Assembly: GCF_021390435.2 (NCBI RefSeq)
Contig: NZ_JAJVCN010000002.1
Location: 2,294,001-2,358,000 of the forward strand
Direction: 5' to 3'
Source of the DNA: Kibdelosporangium philippinense
GTDB lineage: Bacteria > Actinomycetota > Actinomycetes > Mycobacteriales > Pseudonocardiaceae
Length of the DNA stretch: 64,000 bases
Shown here: positions 25,958-35,700 of the stretch, one piece after another
Layout: the number at the start of each line of letters is the position of its first letter
Position numbering within the stretch: the stretch's first letter is position 1
Notes under the pieces: model-generated
Told to the model about the DNA's origin: nothing
Database searches by the model: none
What the model saw: only the letters and a program-made list of their open reading frames with translations
Program-made: the position numbers and the translations under genes

Positions 25958-26135
25958 TTCTCGCATCGCTGTAACGTTTTGTTTCGTTTCATGTGGTCCG
26001 AAACACCAGGAAATCCGACGCTGACCCAGCACGTCTGCGTCCTCGTCGGATTCCGATTCCAGAGATTCCAAATTTCCAGCTGGGGTAGCAGCGCGCATTT
26101 TCACGCAAGGGGCAAGCATCGAGAAAGGCGTTGAC

Positions 26136-27641
26136 GTGCCGACACGTGTCTTCATCCGTGGTTGGCTGGTGGCGGCCGCGACCGTCACCGCCATCACGAC
26201 CACAGCAAGTGGCCTCCCGGCCACATCCATGTCTCACGCCGTCACCAGTGCCAGCACCGACAGCGTCGTGGTGCGCTGGAACCAGACGTTGTTGCAGGCC
26301 ATCCGCACCGGCACCCTCGGGCCACCTATGGTGGCCCGCGCCCTGGCCATCGTGCACACCTGCGCCTACGACGCCTGGGCCGCCTACGACGACAAGGCGG
26401 CAGGCACCCGGCTGGGCGGGCACCTGCGCCGCCCACCCCACGAACGCACTCTGGCGAACAAAAACGAGGCGATCAGCTTCGCCGCCTACCGGGCCGCAGT
26501 CGACCTGTACCCGGCAAGCAGCCCACAGTTCGCCGACCTCATGCGGCACCTCGGCTACGACCCCCAGCACACCCCGACAGATCCCACCAGTCCCGCAGGC
26601 GTGGGGGTAACCGCCTGCGCGGCGGTGCTGTCCTTCCGGCACCACGACGGCGCCAATCAACTGGGCGACCTCGCCCCCGGCCCGTACGCCGACTACACCG
26701 GCTACCACCCAGTCAACGCCCCGATGACGGTGGCCGCGCCCATCGACCCGGCCACGGTCCGCGACCCGAACAAATGGCAGCCGCTGGTGTTCCCCGACCA
26801 GTCCGGCCGACAGGTCACGCAGAGCTTCCTCGCCCCGCACTGGAGCAAGGTCGTCCCGTTCGCGCTGAAGTCCGGGGATGAACTGCGCAGCCCCACCGGC
26901 CCGGCCATCTTCGACAAGAAGGCCTACGAACGGCAGGCCCGCGAGATGCTCACCATCAGCGCCAATCTCACCGACCGGCACAAGGCAACCGCCGAATACT
27001 GGGCGGACGGCCCTCGCAGCGAGACACCCCCGGGCCATTGGTGCCTGTTCGCCCAGTTCGTGTCCCAGCGCGACGGCAACACCCTCGACGCCGATGTCAA
27101 GCTGTTCTTCACCGTGACCAACGCGCTGCTTGACGCCAGCATCGGCGCCTGGGACAACAAACGCTTCTACGACTCGGTCCGGCCGATCACCGCCGTGCGG
27201 TTGCTGTTCCGCGGGCAGCAGGTGCGAGCCTGGGCCGGCCCCGGCCTCGGTACCCGGACGATCGACGGCGGCACCTGGAAGCCATACCAACCAACGTTTT
27301 TCCCGACCCCGCCGTTCGCCGAGTTCACCTCCGGGCACTCCACCTTCAGCGCCGCCGCGGCAGAGGTGCTGAAGGCATTCACCCACAGCGACAGGTTCGG
27401 GCTCACGGCAACCATCCGGGCCGGTTCCTCAAAGGTCGAACCAGAGATCACGCCGGGCACCGACGTCGCCCTGTCCTGGCCGACATTCAGTACCGCCGCC
27501 GATGAAGCCGGCATCTCCCGCCGCTACGGCGGCATCCACCTCGAGGAAGGCGACGAGGAAGCCCGCAAACTCGGCCAGCAAACCGGCCGCCGCGCCTGGA
27601 CTAAAGCCCATCAACTCTTCCAAGGCCACGGCACCCCCTGA
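26136..27641 (+). CDS. Secreted vanadium-haloperoxidase-like (PAP2 superfamily) protein
   Basis: 501 residues with a signal peptide (N-terminal ~30). The PAP2/VHPO core is at the C-terminal half: KRFYDSVRPITAVR (Lys/Arg of the vanadate/phosphate site), FTSGHSTFSAAAAEVL (Ser-Gly-His) and ISRRYGGIHLEEGDEEAR (Arg and catalytic-type His). All ligands expected for vanadate or phosphate binding appear present. It could be a haloperoxidase or an acid phosphatase; sequence alone does not decide. GTG 26136, GAGAAAGG upstream. Confidence 0.82.
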   Translation: MPTRVFIRGWLVAAATVTAITTTASGLPATSMSHAVTSASTDSVVVRWNQTLLQAIRTGTLGPPMVARALAIVHTCAYDAWAAYDDKAAGTRLGGHLRRPPHERTLANKNEAISFAAYRAAVDLYPASSPQFADLMRHLGYDPQHTPTDPTSPAGVGVTACAAVLSFRHHDGANQLGDLAPGPYADYTGYHPVNAPMTVAAPIDPATVRDPNKWQPLVFPDQSGRQVTQSFLAPHWSKVVPFALKSGDELRSPTGPAIFDKKAYERQAREMLTISANLTDRHKATAEYWADGPRSETPPGHWCLFAQFVSQRDGNTLDADVKLFFTVTNALLDASIGAWDNKRFYDSVRPITAVRLLFRGQQVRAWAGPGLGTRTIDGGTWKPYQPTFFPTPPFAEFTSGHSTFSAAAAEVLKAFTHSDRFGLTATIRAGSSKVEPEITPGTDVALSWPTFSTAADEAGISRRYGGIHLEEGDEEARKLGQQTGRRAWTKAHQLFQGHGTP

Positions 27642-28497
27642 CCCCATTCCCCGCGTAGCGACTGCTGAAAGTGCTGCTCTGCTGTTGCGGTGTACCACAC
27701 TGCATGGGCTGGGCGACGAGCGGACCGCCGGCGGCGGGATACTCGCGCCCACAACGGGATCACACTGAAGGCCGTGCCAGCCGAGCGGCTGCCGGCACCG
27801 GGTCCTGGGTCAGCGAAGCGACGCGGACGCCTCACGCGCGACGGACGTGGATCCGGCCACCAACACCGACCAGGCCCGGCAGAACCTGGGCAGCGACCCG
27901 ACCGTCCCTGGGCAAACCACCCCTGGCACCGCGCCCGGCCAGCGTGTCGGCCCGGCCGACCTTCTGGCGCGATCGTGGACGAAGGCGCGGGTTCGGCGCC
28001 CATCATCCTGGATCACCTCGGCGCCTGCTTGACCGAACTCCGCAGGCAACTGGCGACCGAATCGTGAACCGGCTTACCAGGATTCACCGAGTCCTACCAG
28101 CACACATCCGACCAGGCCGGCATGCCCGCGCCCCCGTCCGCCACACTGTGCACGAGCACACCGAGTGCAGCTCCCGGGTCGCCCGGCAGAGTTCCCCCAC
28201 CGCCGACGACGGACTGCATGCACCCCGGAATACCCAGGTCCGAAGACACATGAACCTGCTACCGGGCAAGGCGGTCCGCTCCACCGCCCGTGTCGTGTGT
28301 CAACCCGAGCACTGCGGTCGTATGTAGGACGGCATCGCCGTAAGCCGGGAGCGCTCCCGCGGTGGGTCAACAGCACCCTCCCCTGCATCGTCCCGATGAG
28401 CGAGAATTCAAGACCCGGCACGACCGGTGTCGGACCCCACCACGATGGGTAAAGATGATCACGCGTCGTACCCGTCTCGCCCGCAGGAGCCGCCGCT
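27642..28497. other. Interval without a supported gene
   Basis: About 850 bp. Several frames are open on both strands because of the base composition, but none shows a ribosome site plus protein-like composition or a recognised family. The segment may hold decayed genes. Confidence 0.4.
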
Positions 28498-28926
28498 GTG
28501 CCTGAGCACCACGCCGTCGTCGAGCAGTGGCTCGCCATGCCGCACCCAGATCTGACCGACCATATCCGCCGCCTCGTCCGCGGCGGCTCGACGCCCAGTC
28601 CGGTGTGGACAGCCGTCGGCACCCATCCGGTCCTGGCCGCGCGCGTGCGCGGCATCCTGTCCGCACTGCACGCCCAGATGGCCGATCACCGCGACCACGC
28701 CATGTGGACACTGTGGATCACCAACGCCCGCCGCGCACTCACCACACCCCCACCCGCCCCCGCTCGACCGGAATCCCGCCACGCGCGGACGCCCCACCAC
28801 CCACCCGGCTCACCGCGAGCACGACAACCCCTCACTGCCACGCCACGTCACCGTCCCACCACCATCACGCCCGTCACGTTCCTGGCCCCCGGCCAGACCA
28901 CAGCACCAGATCAACACAACGGCTGA
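28498..28926 (+). CDS. Hypothetical protein
   Basis: 142 residues from GTG 28498 (CAGGAG upstream). The first ~85 residues look like a real small helical protein (VVEQWLAMPHPDLTDHIRRL, VLAARVRGILSALHAQMADH); the remainder is Pro/Thr/Arg-rich. Family not recognised. Confidence 0.45.
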   Translation: MPEHHAVVEQWLAMPHPDLTDHIRRLVRGGSTPSPVWTAVGTHPVLAARVRGILSALHAQMADHRDHAMWTLWITNARRALTTPPPAPARPESRHARTPHHPPGSPRARQPLTATPRHRPTTITPVTFLAPGQTTAPDQHNG

Positions 28927-29070
28927 GCAGGCCAACCGTGTCGCCCTGGCCGCGGTAGGTCGTGATCTTCATGGCTCGTAGGCCGAATAGCTCAAGATCG
29001 TCGCCCCACCAACCACGCAACCACCTGAGCACTCCCGCACCGACTACACGCCAGACCTTGCCCAGACTCC

Positions 29071-29133
29071 GCCCTGCTGGTTCGCCCGGACACCGTCCTA
29101 GGCTGGCATCGCGACCTGCTCCGCCGACGCTGA
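29071..29133 (+). pseudogene. Short remnant of an integrase-type transposase
   Basis: Twenty codons, ALLVRPDTVLGWHRDLLRRR and stop. They match the conserved helix before the rve core of the transposase at 18053-18889 (SPETVLRWHRDLLRR). The surrounding bases to 29209 hold nothing else recognisable. Confidence 0.6.
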
Positions 29134-29209
29134 TCCGAAAATCGATGGTGAGTGGGCAGGCCGAAGGCACCCGGCGTAGCGCAGCGGAGCCGGGTTGGTA
29201 GTTGGGTTG

Positions 29210-30478
29210 TCAGGCCGCGGGTTCGAGGGTGACGCGATAGCCCAGAGCGGCCAGTTGGCTGATGTGGTTGCGGACCTTGCGTTGAGTGTTGGTGTGCTGG
29301 ACGAAGTAGTCGGCGCCGAGGTCACGGAACCGGGCGTTGGGGTCGGATAACAGGTGCCACATGATCACGAGAATGGAACGGCCGACCGCGACGATGGCCT
29401 TCTTGGCGCCACTGCGGCGAGCGATGCGCCGGTAGCGTTCGCCGAGAAAAGTGTTGGTCCTGCTGGCGGACACTGCGGCCTCGCCCAGGATTCGGGCCAG
29501 GTAAGGGTTGCCGTGCCCGGTGGCAGCTTTGCCTTTCTTCTTGCCGGCCGACTCCGACACCCCGGGAGCGAACTTGGCCCAGGAACACAGGTGGCCCGGA
29601 GTTGGGAAGCGTGCCATGTCCAGCCCGATCTCGGCGATGGCTACCTGGGCGGCGGTGCGCCCGACGCCGGTGATCTCATCAAGCTGGTCGACCGCTGTGG
29701 CGAAAGGGGCGATCAACTCCTCGATCGCGGCATCCACTCGGGCGACGTCAGCGATCCCGGCATCCACCCGGGCCAGCATGGTCGACAACAGGAACGCGTG
29801 ATGATCGGTGAAAAACCCGGTGAACGCCTCTTCCAGCCTGCCGATCTTGCGCCGCATCGAGGTGCGGGCCAGCTGCGCGAGTACCTTCGGGTCCCGCTGC
29901 CCGGCGACCAGCGCGGCCAGCATGGCCCGGCCGGACACCCCGAAGATGTCCGAGACCACCACCGAGAGCTTGATCTGGGCATCTTCCAGGAGCTTTTCCA
30001 CCCGCTGCTTCTCCGCGGTGCAGACCTCGACCAGGTCACGCCGATACCGGGTCAGATCCCGTAGCCGGCGGATCGGTGACGGCGGGACAAAACTGGGCCG
30101 GATCATCTGCCGCTCGGCCACCTTGCACAACCACACCGCGTCCAATCGATCCGTCTTCGGCCGGCCGGGCAGATGCTTGACATCGCGGGCGTTGACCAGC
30201 CAGGTCTCGAACCCGTGCGCCTCCAACAGGTAGAACACCGGCTTCCAATAGTCCGATGTGGACTCCATGACCACCCGGGTCACGCCCAGCCCGGCCAGCC
30301 GATCAGCCAGCACCAGCAACGACCGGGTCATCGTCGAGTACGGCCGGACCTCCTGCAGCCGCTTACCCGGACGCGCCTCATCGGGCACCCGGACACAACA
30401 CATCACCTCGGCCTTACCGATATCCAACGCGGCCACCCGCGCGATGATCTCCTCGTTGTCCTGTGTCTGCTCCAACAT
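29210..30478 (-). CDS. IS110 family transposase
   Basis: 422 residues. The DEDD RuvC-like domain starts ARVAALDIGKAEVMCCVRVP and includes VTRVVMESTSDYWKPVFYLL and KTDRLDAVWLC. The C-terminal transposase_20 domain has LDEITGVGRTAAQVAIAEIG, FPTPGHLCSWAKFAPG and the serine region. Intact, full length. IS110 elements lack inverted repeats and use a bridge RNA; the ends could not be set by eye. Confidence 0.92.
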   Translation of the reverse strand: MLEQTQDNEEIIARVAALDIGKAEVMCCVRVPDEARPGKRLQEVRPYSTMTRSLLVLADRLAGLGVTRVVMESTSDYWKPVFYLLEAHGFETWLVNARDVKHLPGRPKTDRLDAVWLCKVAERQMIRPSFVPPSPIRRLRDLTRYRRDLVEVCTAEKQRVEKLLEDAQIKLSVVVSDIFGVSGRAMLAALVAGQRDPKVLAQLARTSMRRKIGRLEEAFTGFFTDHHAFLLSTMLARVDAGIADVARVDAAIEELIAPFATAVDQLDEITGVGRTAAQVAIAEIGLDMARFPTPGHLCSWAKFAPGVSESAGKKKGKAATGHGNPYLARILGEAAVSASRTNTFLGERYRRIARRSGAKKAIVAVGRSILVIMWHLLSDPNARFRDLGADYFVQHTNTQRKVRNHISQLAALGYRVTLEPAA

Positions 30479-31010
30479 CGGCCTCTCCCCGAGCGTCCGG
30501 CGGGGCGGCTACCCGCGGGAGCCCAGGCAACAACGAATCTGATCCGCGTGCTCGAAGCAACAATCAAGGGCCCACCAAGGGCTCCCAGCGTCCGACTAAC
30601 GCACGGCCTTCACAGACCATAGAGACAACGACGTCAGCGGGCAGCCAACACCGATTTTCACCCCTCAACGGGCGTCCTCACCAGAGGACAGAGTGACTAA
30701 CGCCACAGCGACCTGACCGTGTGGCAGATCTCACCGACGCCGGCATCGACCTCGCACCCCAGCGCGCGTCGAGCACCGGCCATACGGAAGTCACCCCTTT
30801 TACCGTTCTTCGATGGGGCATTGGAATCTGGCGTTCCAGCATCGTGCGTGCGCATATTTTCGGTGCTAGGTGGCGCATCAGCGCCCCGATCTGGTGAGGG
30901 CATCCTGCTTGGCCGGCTCGTGATGGCGGATGAACGCCAGCGGCGTGATTGCGCATGGTGTCGGGTACATGCTGAGGCAATTGAGCCATACCTGAGGGGA
31001 GTTGGAATCG
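30479..31010. other. Non-coding region: IS110 left end, then leader of the His-rich gene
   Basis: The part just upstream of the IS110 start (about 30479-30700) is where IS110-group elements encode their bridge RNA (known of the family); I cannot fold it by eye. The remainder has no recognised gene. The last 50 bp contain GAGGGGAG, the ribosome site of the His-rich gene. Confidence 0.4.
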
Positions 31011-31310
31011 ATGACAACCGCTCACATCGAGCACACCGGGGGCCACGACCACATGCACGGCGACGGCTGTGGCCACGTTGCTCTCCCGCATGGTGATCAC
31101 GTCGACTATGCGCATGACGGCCACTTGCACCGGGGCCACGAGGGGCACTACGACGAGTGTGAGCTGACCGAGCACGCCATCCACGATGGGCACGACCACA
31201 AACACGGTGAGAGTTGCGGCCATGTGGCCGTACCGCATGGTGATCACGTGGACTATGGGCATGACGGCCACCGTCACGCCGCTCACGGAGACCACTACGA
31301 CGAGCACTGA
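31011..31310 (+). CDS. His-rich metal-binding protein with internal duplication
   Basis: 99 residues, about one quarter His plus many Asp/Glu. Two copies of a ~45-residue unit: each has CGHVA[LV]PHGDHVDY, followed by HDGH and a spaced GHYDE or DHYDE ending. Start ATG 31011 (TTG at 31002 is nearer the site GAGGGGAG). Likely cytoplasmic binding or storage of zinc or nickel, as suggested for similar actinobacterial proteins. No Zur box was recognised. Confidence 0.75.
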   Translation: MTTAHIEHTGGHDHMHGDGCGHVALPHGDHVDYAHDGHLHRGHEGHYDECELTEHAIHDGHDHKHGESCGHVAVPHGDHVDYGHDGHRHAAHGDHYDEH

Positions 31311-31443
31311 CGCCAGCGACCCGGATACGGGATGCGTTGAGCGGGCGAGACATCAACTGGACGCAGCCGACAGCCAGCCCGGACAACACAGTTCCGCGTC
31401 TACATAGGACAGATGCGCCCCGGGTGTTTGGCCGTTGAAGACA

Positions 31444-31983
31444 TCAGATTGTGGATTGCTGGTCTGTCTCCGCCAACGCGGTGAGGACACCTCCCACCAC
31501 ATCCGGATGGCCAAGAGGCATCGGCGGCTCTACCCGGTTCCGGTGATCGCGTACGCTGCGCGCGACAACTCGAATCCGCATCCGGCCCGCGGCAACACCC
31601 CGGTCGCTGGACAGCGTTGGCGAGTTACGCTCGCCGGGTCCTGGGTCGACCAGCAACACAGATCGGACGGTGGCGCCAAACTGCGCGGCGAGGGCGATCG
31701 CGGCATCGGACACCGTTCCGCTGGCCACCAGGTCGGCTTGGACCTGCTCCTGCGCCAACGTCTCGAGCACGTCCTCGACATCCCACAACGCCCCGCCACT
31801 AGCCGGTACCCGGCACCAAGCAACCTGAAACCGCTCGGCAAGCGGCCGCCAGGTCGCGGGCAGCGTCGCATGCCTAGCCTCACCGGCCGGATCCACCACC
31901 ACCAGAGCGGGCCCGCGATCCAGCCCAGCCCACACAACCGCCGGGCCCCTCGCCCGCGGACCATGACTTTCAAACTGCCGCAC
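31444..31983 (-). CDS. Hypothetical protein
   Basis: 179 residues from GTG 31983. Reads like a real alpha/beta protein: GPALVVVDPAGEARHATLPATW, LWDVEDVLETLAQEQ, ADLVASGTVSDAAIALAAQFG, VRSVLLVDPG. The order of strands and the VLLVDPG strand resemble an alpha/beta-hydrolase-like or thioesterase-like fold without a visible nucleophile. The last 50 residues are less conserved-looking. Function not assigned. Confidence 0.5.
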   Translation of the reverse strand: MRQFESHGPRARGPAVVWAGLDRGPALVVVDPAGEARHATLPATWRPLAERFQVAWCRVPASGGALWDVEDVLETLAQEQVQADLVASGTVSDAAIALAAQFGATVRSVLLVDPGPGERNSPTLSSDRGVAAGRMRIRVVARSVRDHRNRVEPPMPLGHPDVVGGVLTALAETDQQSTI

Positions 31984-32080
31984 TGAGAGGTCACCTCACC
32001 AGTGTCAGCACCCGGCTACCCAGGTCCGCCGATGCCAAAACGCAATGCCTCGTCAGCCGGCAGTCCACGGATCATTCCGC

Positions 32081-32418
32081 ATGTGGGCCGCGGCCGAGTG
32101 CCAACCGATCCTGGACCACCTCGCCGACGTGAACACACTGGTCAGGCGGATCACAGAAGTCGACGAGTCCCTGCGCGACAACGCCAAGAAATCGGTGCTC
32201 TACAACGTCAAACTCGCCGCTTTCGCCACCGCAGACGCCGAGTGGACGCTCATCGGCACCCGGACCGCACTGTCGAGGTGCACCGCGTTCACCTCGACCG
32301 GCACCGAGGGTGCGGTGGCCATGCAGGTCGCCAACCACCACGCCACAGTCGCGCTCGGCGATGACGCACTCGCCGTCGACGTCACCGGGCTCAACGGCGG
32401 CACGACCTACCGGTTCAA
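32081..32418 (+). pseudogene. Truncated plus-strand gene running into trypco1
   Basis: From ATG 32081 the protein looks genuine (PILDHLADVNTLVRRITEVD, KSVLYNVKLAAFATADAEWT, ATVALGDDALAVDVTGLNGG) up to about 32418. There it enters the antisense of the Trypco1 gene and stays open only by chance, to 32794. The likely meaning is a gene whose 3' end was lost when the trypsin/Trypco1 module arrived. Family unknown. Confidence 0.4.
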
Positions 32419-32778
32419 CTACGTGGCGTTGGTTTCGTGGTCGGTGGCCGCGGTGTCGTCCGGCTTGCTCGCGGTGCGGGTGCCGTTCCATTCAACGACG
32501 ACTTTGATGCTGGCTTCGGCACTTGTTTTCGCGATGACGACGCCCGCGCCTGCTACGAACTTCGCGCCGACTTCCACCGTGAGTTTGTCGGGCTTGCGGG
32601 GGATGTCGGCGAGTGTGCTCACGGCTGACACCAGCACGCGCCGCAGGCCGGCCAGGCGGGATTCCAAGGTGGTTGTGTCCTGCTCGTCCCGGCCGATGGG
32701 GGCTCGGCCTGTGTCGTCGGCGGCTTCGACGAGGACGGTTTCGCCGGTTTCGGTGGGAATCGAGAGGTATTCGGTCAT
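32419..32778 (-). CDS. Trypco1 (CU044_2847-type) protein
   Basis: 119 residues: a short beta-rich protein with TEYLSIPTETGETVLVEA, a central helix ESRLAGLRRVLVSAVSTLAD, and PDKLTVEVGAKFVAGAGVVI ... EASIKVVVEW. That is the trypsin-co-occurring domain 1 architecture. Known of the family: Trypco domains accompany trypsin-like or STAND proteins in predicted prokaryotic conflict systems. It begins 13 bp after the trypsin-nSTAND gene on the same strand, with GGAGACGAC as ribosome site, so the two form one unit. Confidence 0.85.
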   Translation of the reverse strand: MTEYLSIPTETGETVLVEAADDTGRAPIGRDEQDTTTLESRLAGLRRVLVSAVSTLADIPRKPDKLTVEVGAKFVAGAGVVIAKTSAEASIKVVVEWNGTRTASKPDDTAATDHETNAT

Positions 32779-32790
32779 GTCGTCTCCAGG

Positions 32791-35700
32791 TTAGGGACAG
32801 CCGGTGACCCGTCGGGCCGGTTCGGGCAGTGTGTTGGTCAGCTCGGCGGGTAGGTCGTCGGTGCCGACGACGCGGCATATCGCGGCGCGCGCTGTTGCGG
32901 TGTCGGCGGGGACGAGCGCGGGAACCGGGTGGATGTTCAGCAGGTGGCCGCCGTCGGAGGTGTGTCCCGGGGTTGCTGTGCCGGTTGCGAAGACGCCGTT
33001 GCGCTCCCACCGGAGTGTGTTCGGCCCGAGCGGGTCGGGGTGGTGGACACCGTTGTCGGCAGGCAGGTTCTCCGGGCGTTTGTCGCGTGTGGCGTATCGG
33101 ATCTCGACGGTTGCGCCGCTGTTGGTGACCTCCAGGTGACCGACGCGCCCACTGACGGGCAGTGAGTCGACGCGGGCGCGGGTCGCCAGGTCCCACAATT
33201 CCACCCGGTCGGCCAGGGCGAGTGCGAGGATTCCGCTGTCGTGGGCGGCGGCCACGACCTCGCGGCTCACGTCGTAGGGCAGGCGGAAGTCCGCCATGTG
33301 GTTGCCGCCGCCGCTGTGGAGTCGGGTGACGGTGCCATCGGTGTAGACCACGACGATTTCCCGGCTGGCGGGGAGGACGTAGGCGGGCCCGACCGGGCCT
33401 TCGTTGTCCTGGCGCTGTGGGATCTCGACGGCACGTCGCTCCCGCATGGTGCGTAGGTCCCAGGTGATGACGTGCCGGCCGATGTGGGTGAGCAGTTCGT
33501 CCGGACCGGTGAAGGCCAACTCCACATCGGCCAGTGAGAGCTCAGGCAGCGTCAACTCGCCGATCTTGCGCAACCCGGGCGCCTCGTGGATGTCGACCAT
33601 GCGGTTCGGCCCGCCGTCGAGGTCTGCGGTCACGACCCACCGCCCGTCCGGGGATACCGCGAGTGCCTGCTCGACCACTTCGGCGTACGGGTCACGCGGG
33701 CGTTTGGTCTCGCCCGCGCCAACCATCGCCCCGCTTCGCATGTCCCAGGCCTGCAGCGACCCGTCGATGCACAGGACGTAGACGTGGGTGGCGTCCGGAG
33801 AGAACTGGACGACCTCGGCCGCGGCCAGTGTCGAGTCCAGAGTGGACATCGCGGGGATATGGACCCCGAGGGCGTTCTCGTCGTCCCGCAGCACGACCCG
33901 GCCAGAACCGTCCGCGGCGATATCGGCCGCGGCGATTGCCCGGTCCTCGCCGGGGACGACGGCGGGTACGGCGAACCGGCGGTCAGGCTGCGCCCCATCG
34001 AGCGACCACACGGCCAGCACATCCGTGCCCGTGCCCGCCCGGAACCGGGCGATGAGCCAGCGTCCGGTCCGGTCGAGCCGGAGCTCGTCCGGGTCGCACG
34101 TTGACCCGTGCACCTCCCGCTCCCGGTACATGTGCCGCTCGGCGAGGCCGATCACGACGTGCCGCTTGACAGCCTTGTCGTCGAAGCATCCCGCCATGAT
34201 CACGTCGTCCGCGTTGTTGTGAACCAGACCTCCGTTGGGCATGGTCGGCAGCCGGATGCGACCGGCGGGAGAAACGCTGACCAGCGGATAGGTGCCATCC
34301 GGGCCTCTGGGTTCCAGCAGGATCACGCTGTCCGGGCCGCGAACGGCGACCAGGGTCGAGCCCGCAGAGTTCTCGCCGCGCAACGGCGTGTCGAGGGTGA
34401 GATCGACCCGGCCCGGCCCATCCAGCTCGATCAGGGACAGCGTGCGGGATTTCGGCTCGCCGTAGGCCAGGGTGCGGCCCGTGCGGTCGACGTTCAGAGC
34501 CTGTGGGTTGTCACTGGACAGCTTCCCGGGATTCGGCGTGATCGACCTGGCCAGCGTGCCGGTCGTGACATCCCGCAACTCGATGACGTCCTCGCCCACC
34601 ACCTTGTCGCTGGGAGCAAGGCGTTTGGCGGACACCGCAACGGTGTCGGCGTCGACGAACGTGACCCGGTTGGCCAGATCCAGGTCTGGGGAGAGCGTGA
34701 AGAAGGTGGCGGCGGCGTTGCCATTGAGCGGGGTGATCGTGACGCGGTTCGTCAGCCCGTCCGTGCGGGCCATGCGTGTCCCGGTCGGGTCGACCGCTTC
34801 GTGGTCGATGGCCGTTGACCGCAGGTCCGTCACGGTGGTGACGTGGCGCAGAGCGACGACGTCCTCGGACAGGCGGGCATCGGTCCGTTCAGTCGCCGCC
34901 ACCGCTCCCGCGCGCAGGCCGATCAGGAGCCGTTCCCGTACGGTTCGCGGCGCGCTGTCAATGGCGTCGAGTGTCCGATCGGCGTCCGCCTGCAGTTGTG
35001 CCAGTTCCTCGGCCCGGCGGTCGGCAACACGTTGCCACCACACGAATCCGGCGACCGCGAGAACCATGGCGACGGCCACGACCGCTCCCACACGCAGCGC
35101 CAGTGTGCGTCTGCGGGACCGCTGGGCGGCCCGCACGAATTCGAGTTCACCGTGCTGCACGTTGTCCGGATGCTCGTTGACGCGGCGCACGGCGGTGCGC
35201 AGTTCGCTGCCACGCGGCAGCAGGGCCCTCTCTCGGTTCGCCGCCCGCCAGCGGTCGGTCTGCCTGGCGATGTCGTCCTGCCAGCGGCGGAACTGGCGTT
35301 CGCGGTCGGCCCACCCGCGTAATCGGGGCCATCCGGCGACCAGCTGCTCGTGCGCGAGTTCGACCATCCGCCCGCCCCGGCCGTCGTCGTCAACGGTGAT
35401 CAGGCGAGTGGTAGTGAGCCGGTCAGCGACCTCGCGCAGCGGGTCGCTCAACGCGGACATGTCAAGGCGCCGCCGGGCATAGCCGGTGTCGCCGAACGGG
35501 CTCAACAGTTGGAGGAACAGCCGCCACGCCGTGTCGGCCGACTCCGGGTCCAGGTCCGTCCAGATACCCTCGGCGTAGCGGCCGACCGCGCCGGTGATAC
35601 CGCCGATCTCGGCGTAGCCGGTGTGTTCGATCACCCCGGCGCGCTGCCGCTCCCACAGCATCGTCAGGCTGAATTGGAGCAACGCCAGCGACACCGACGG

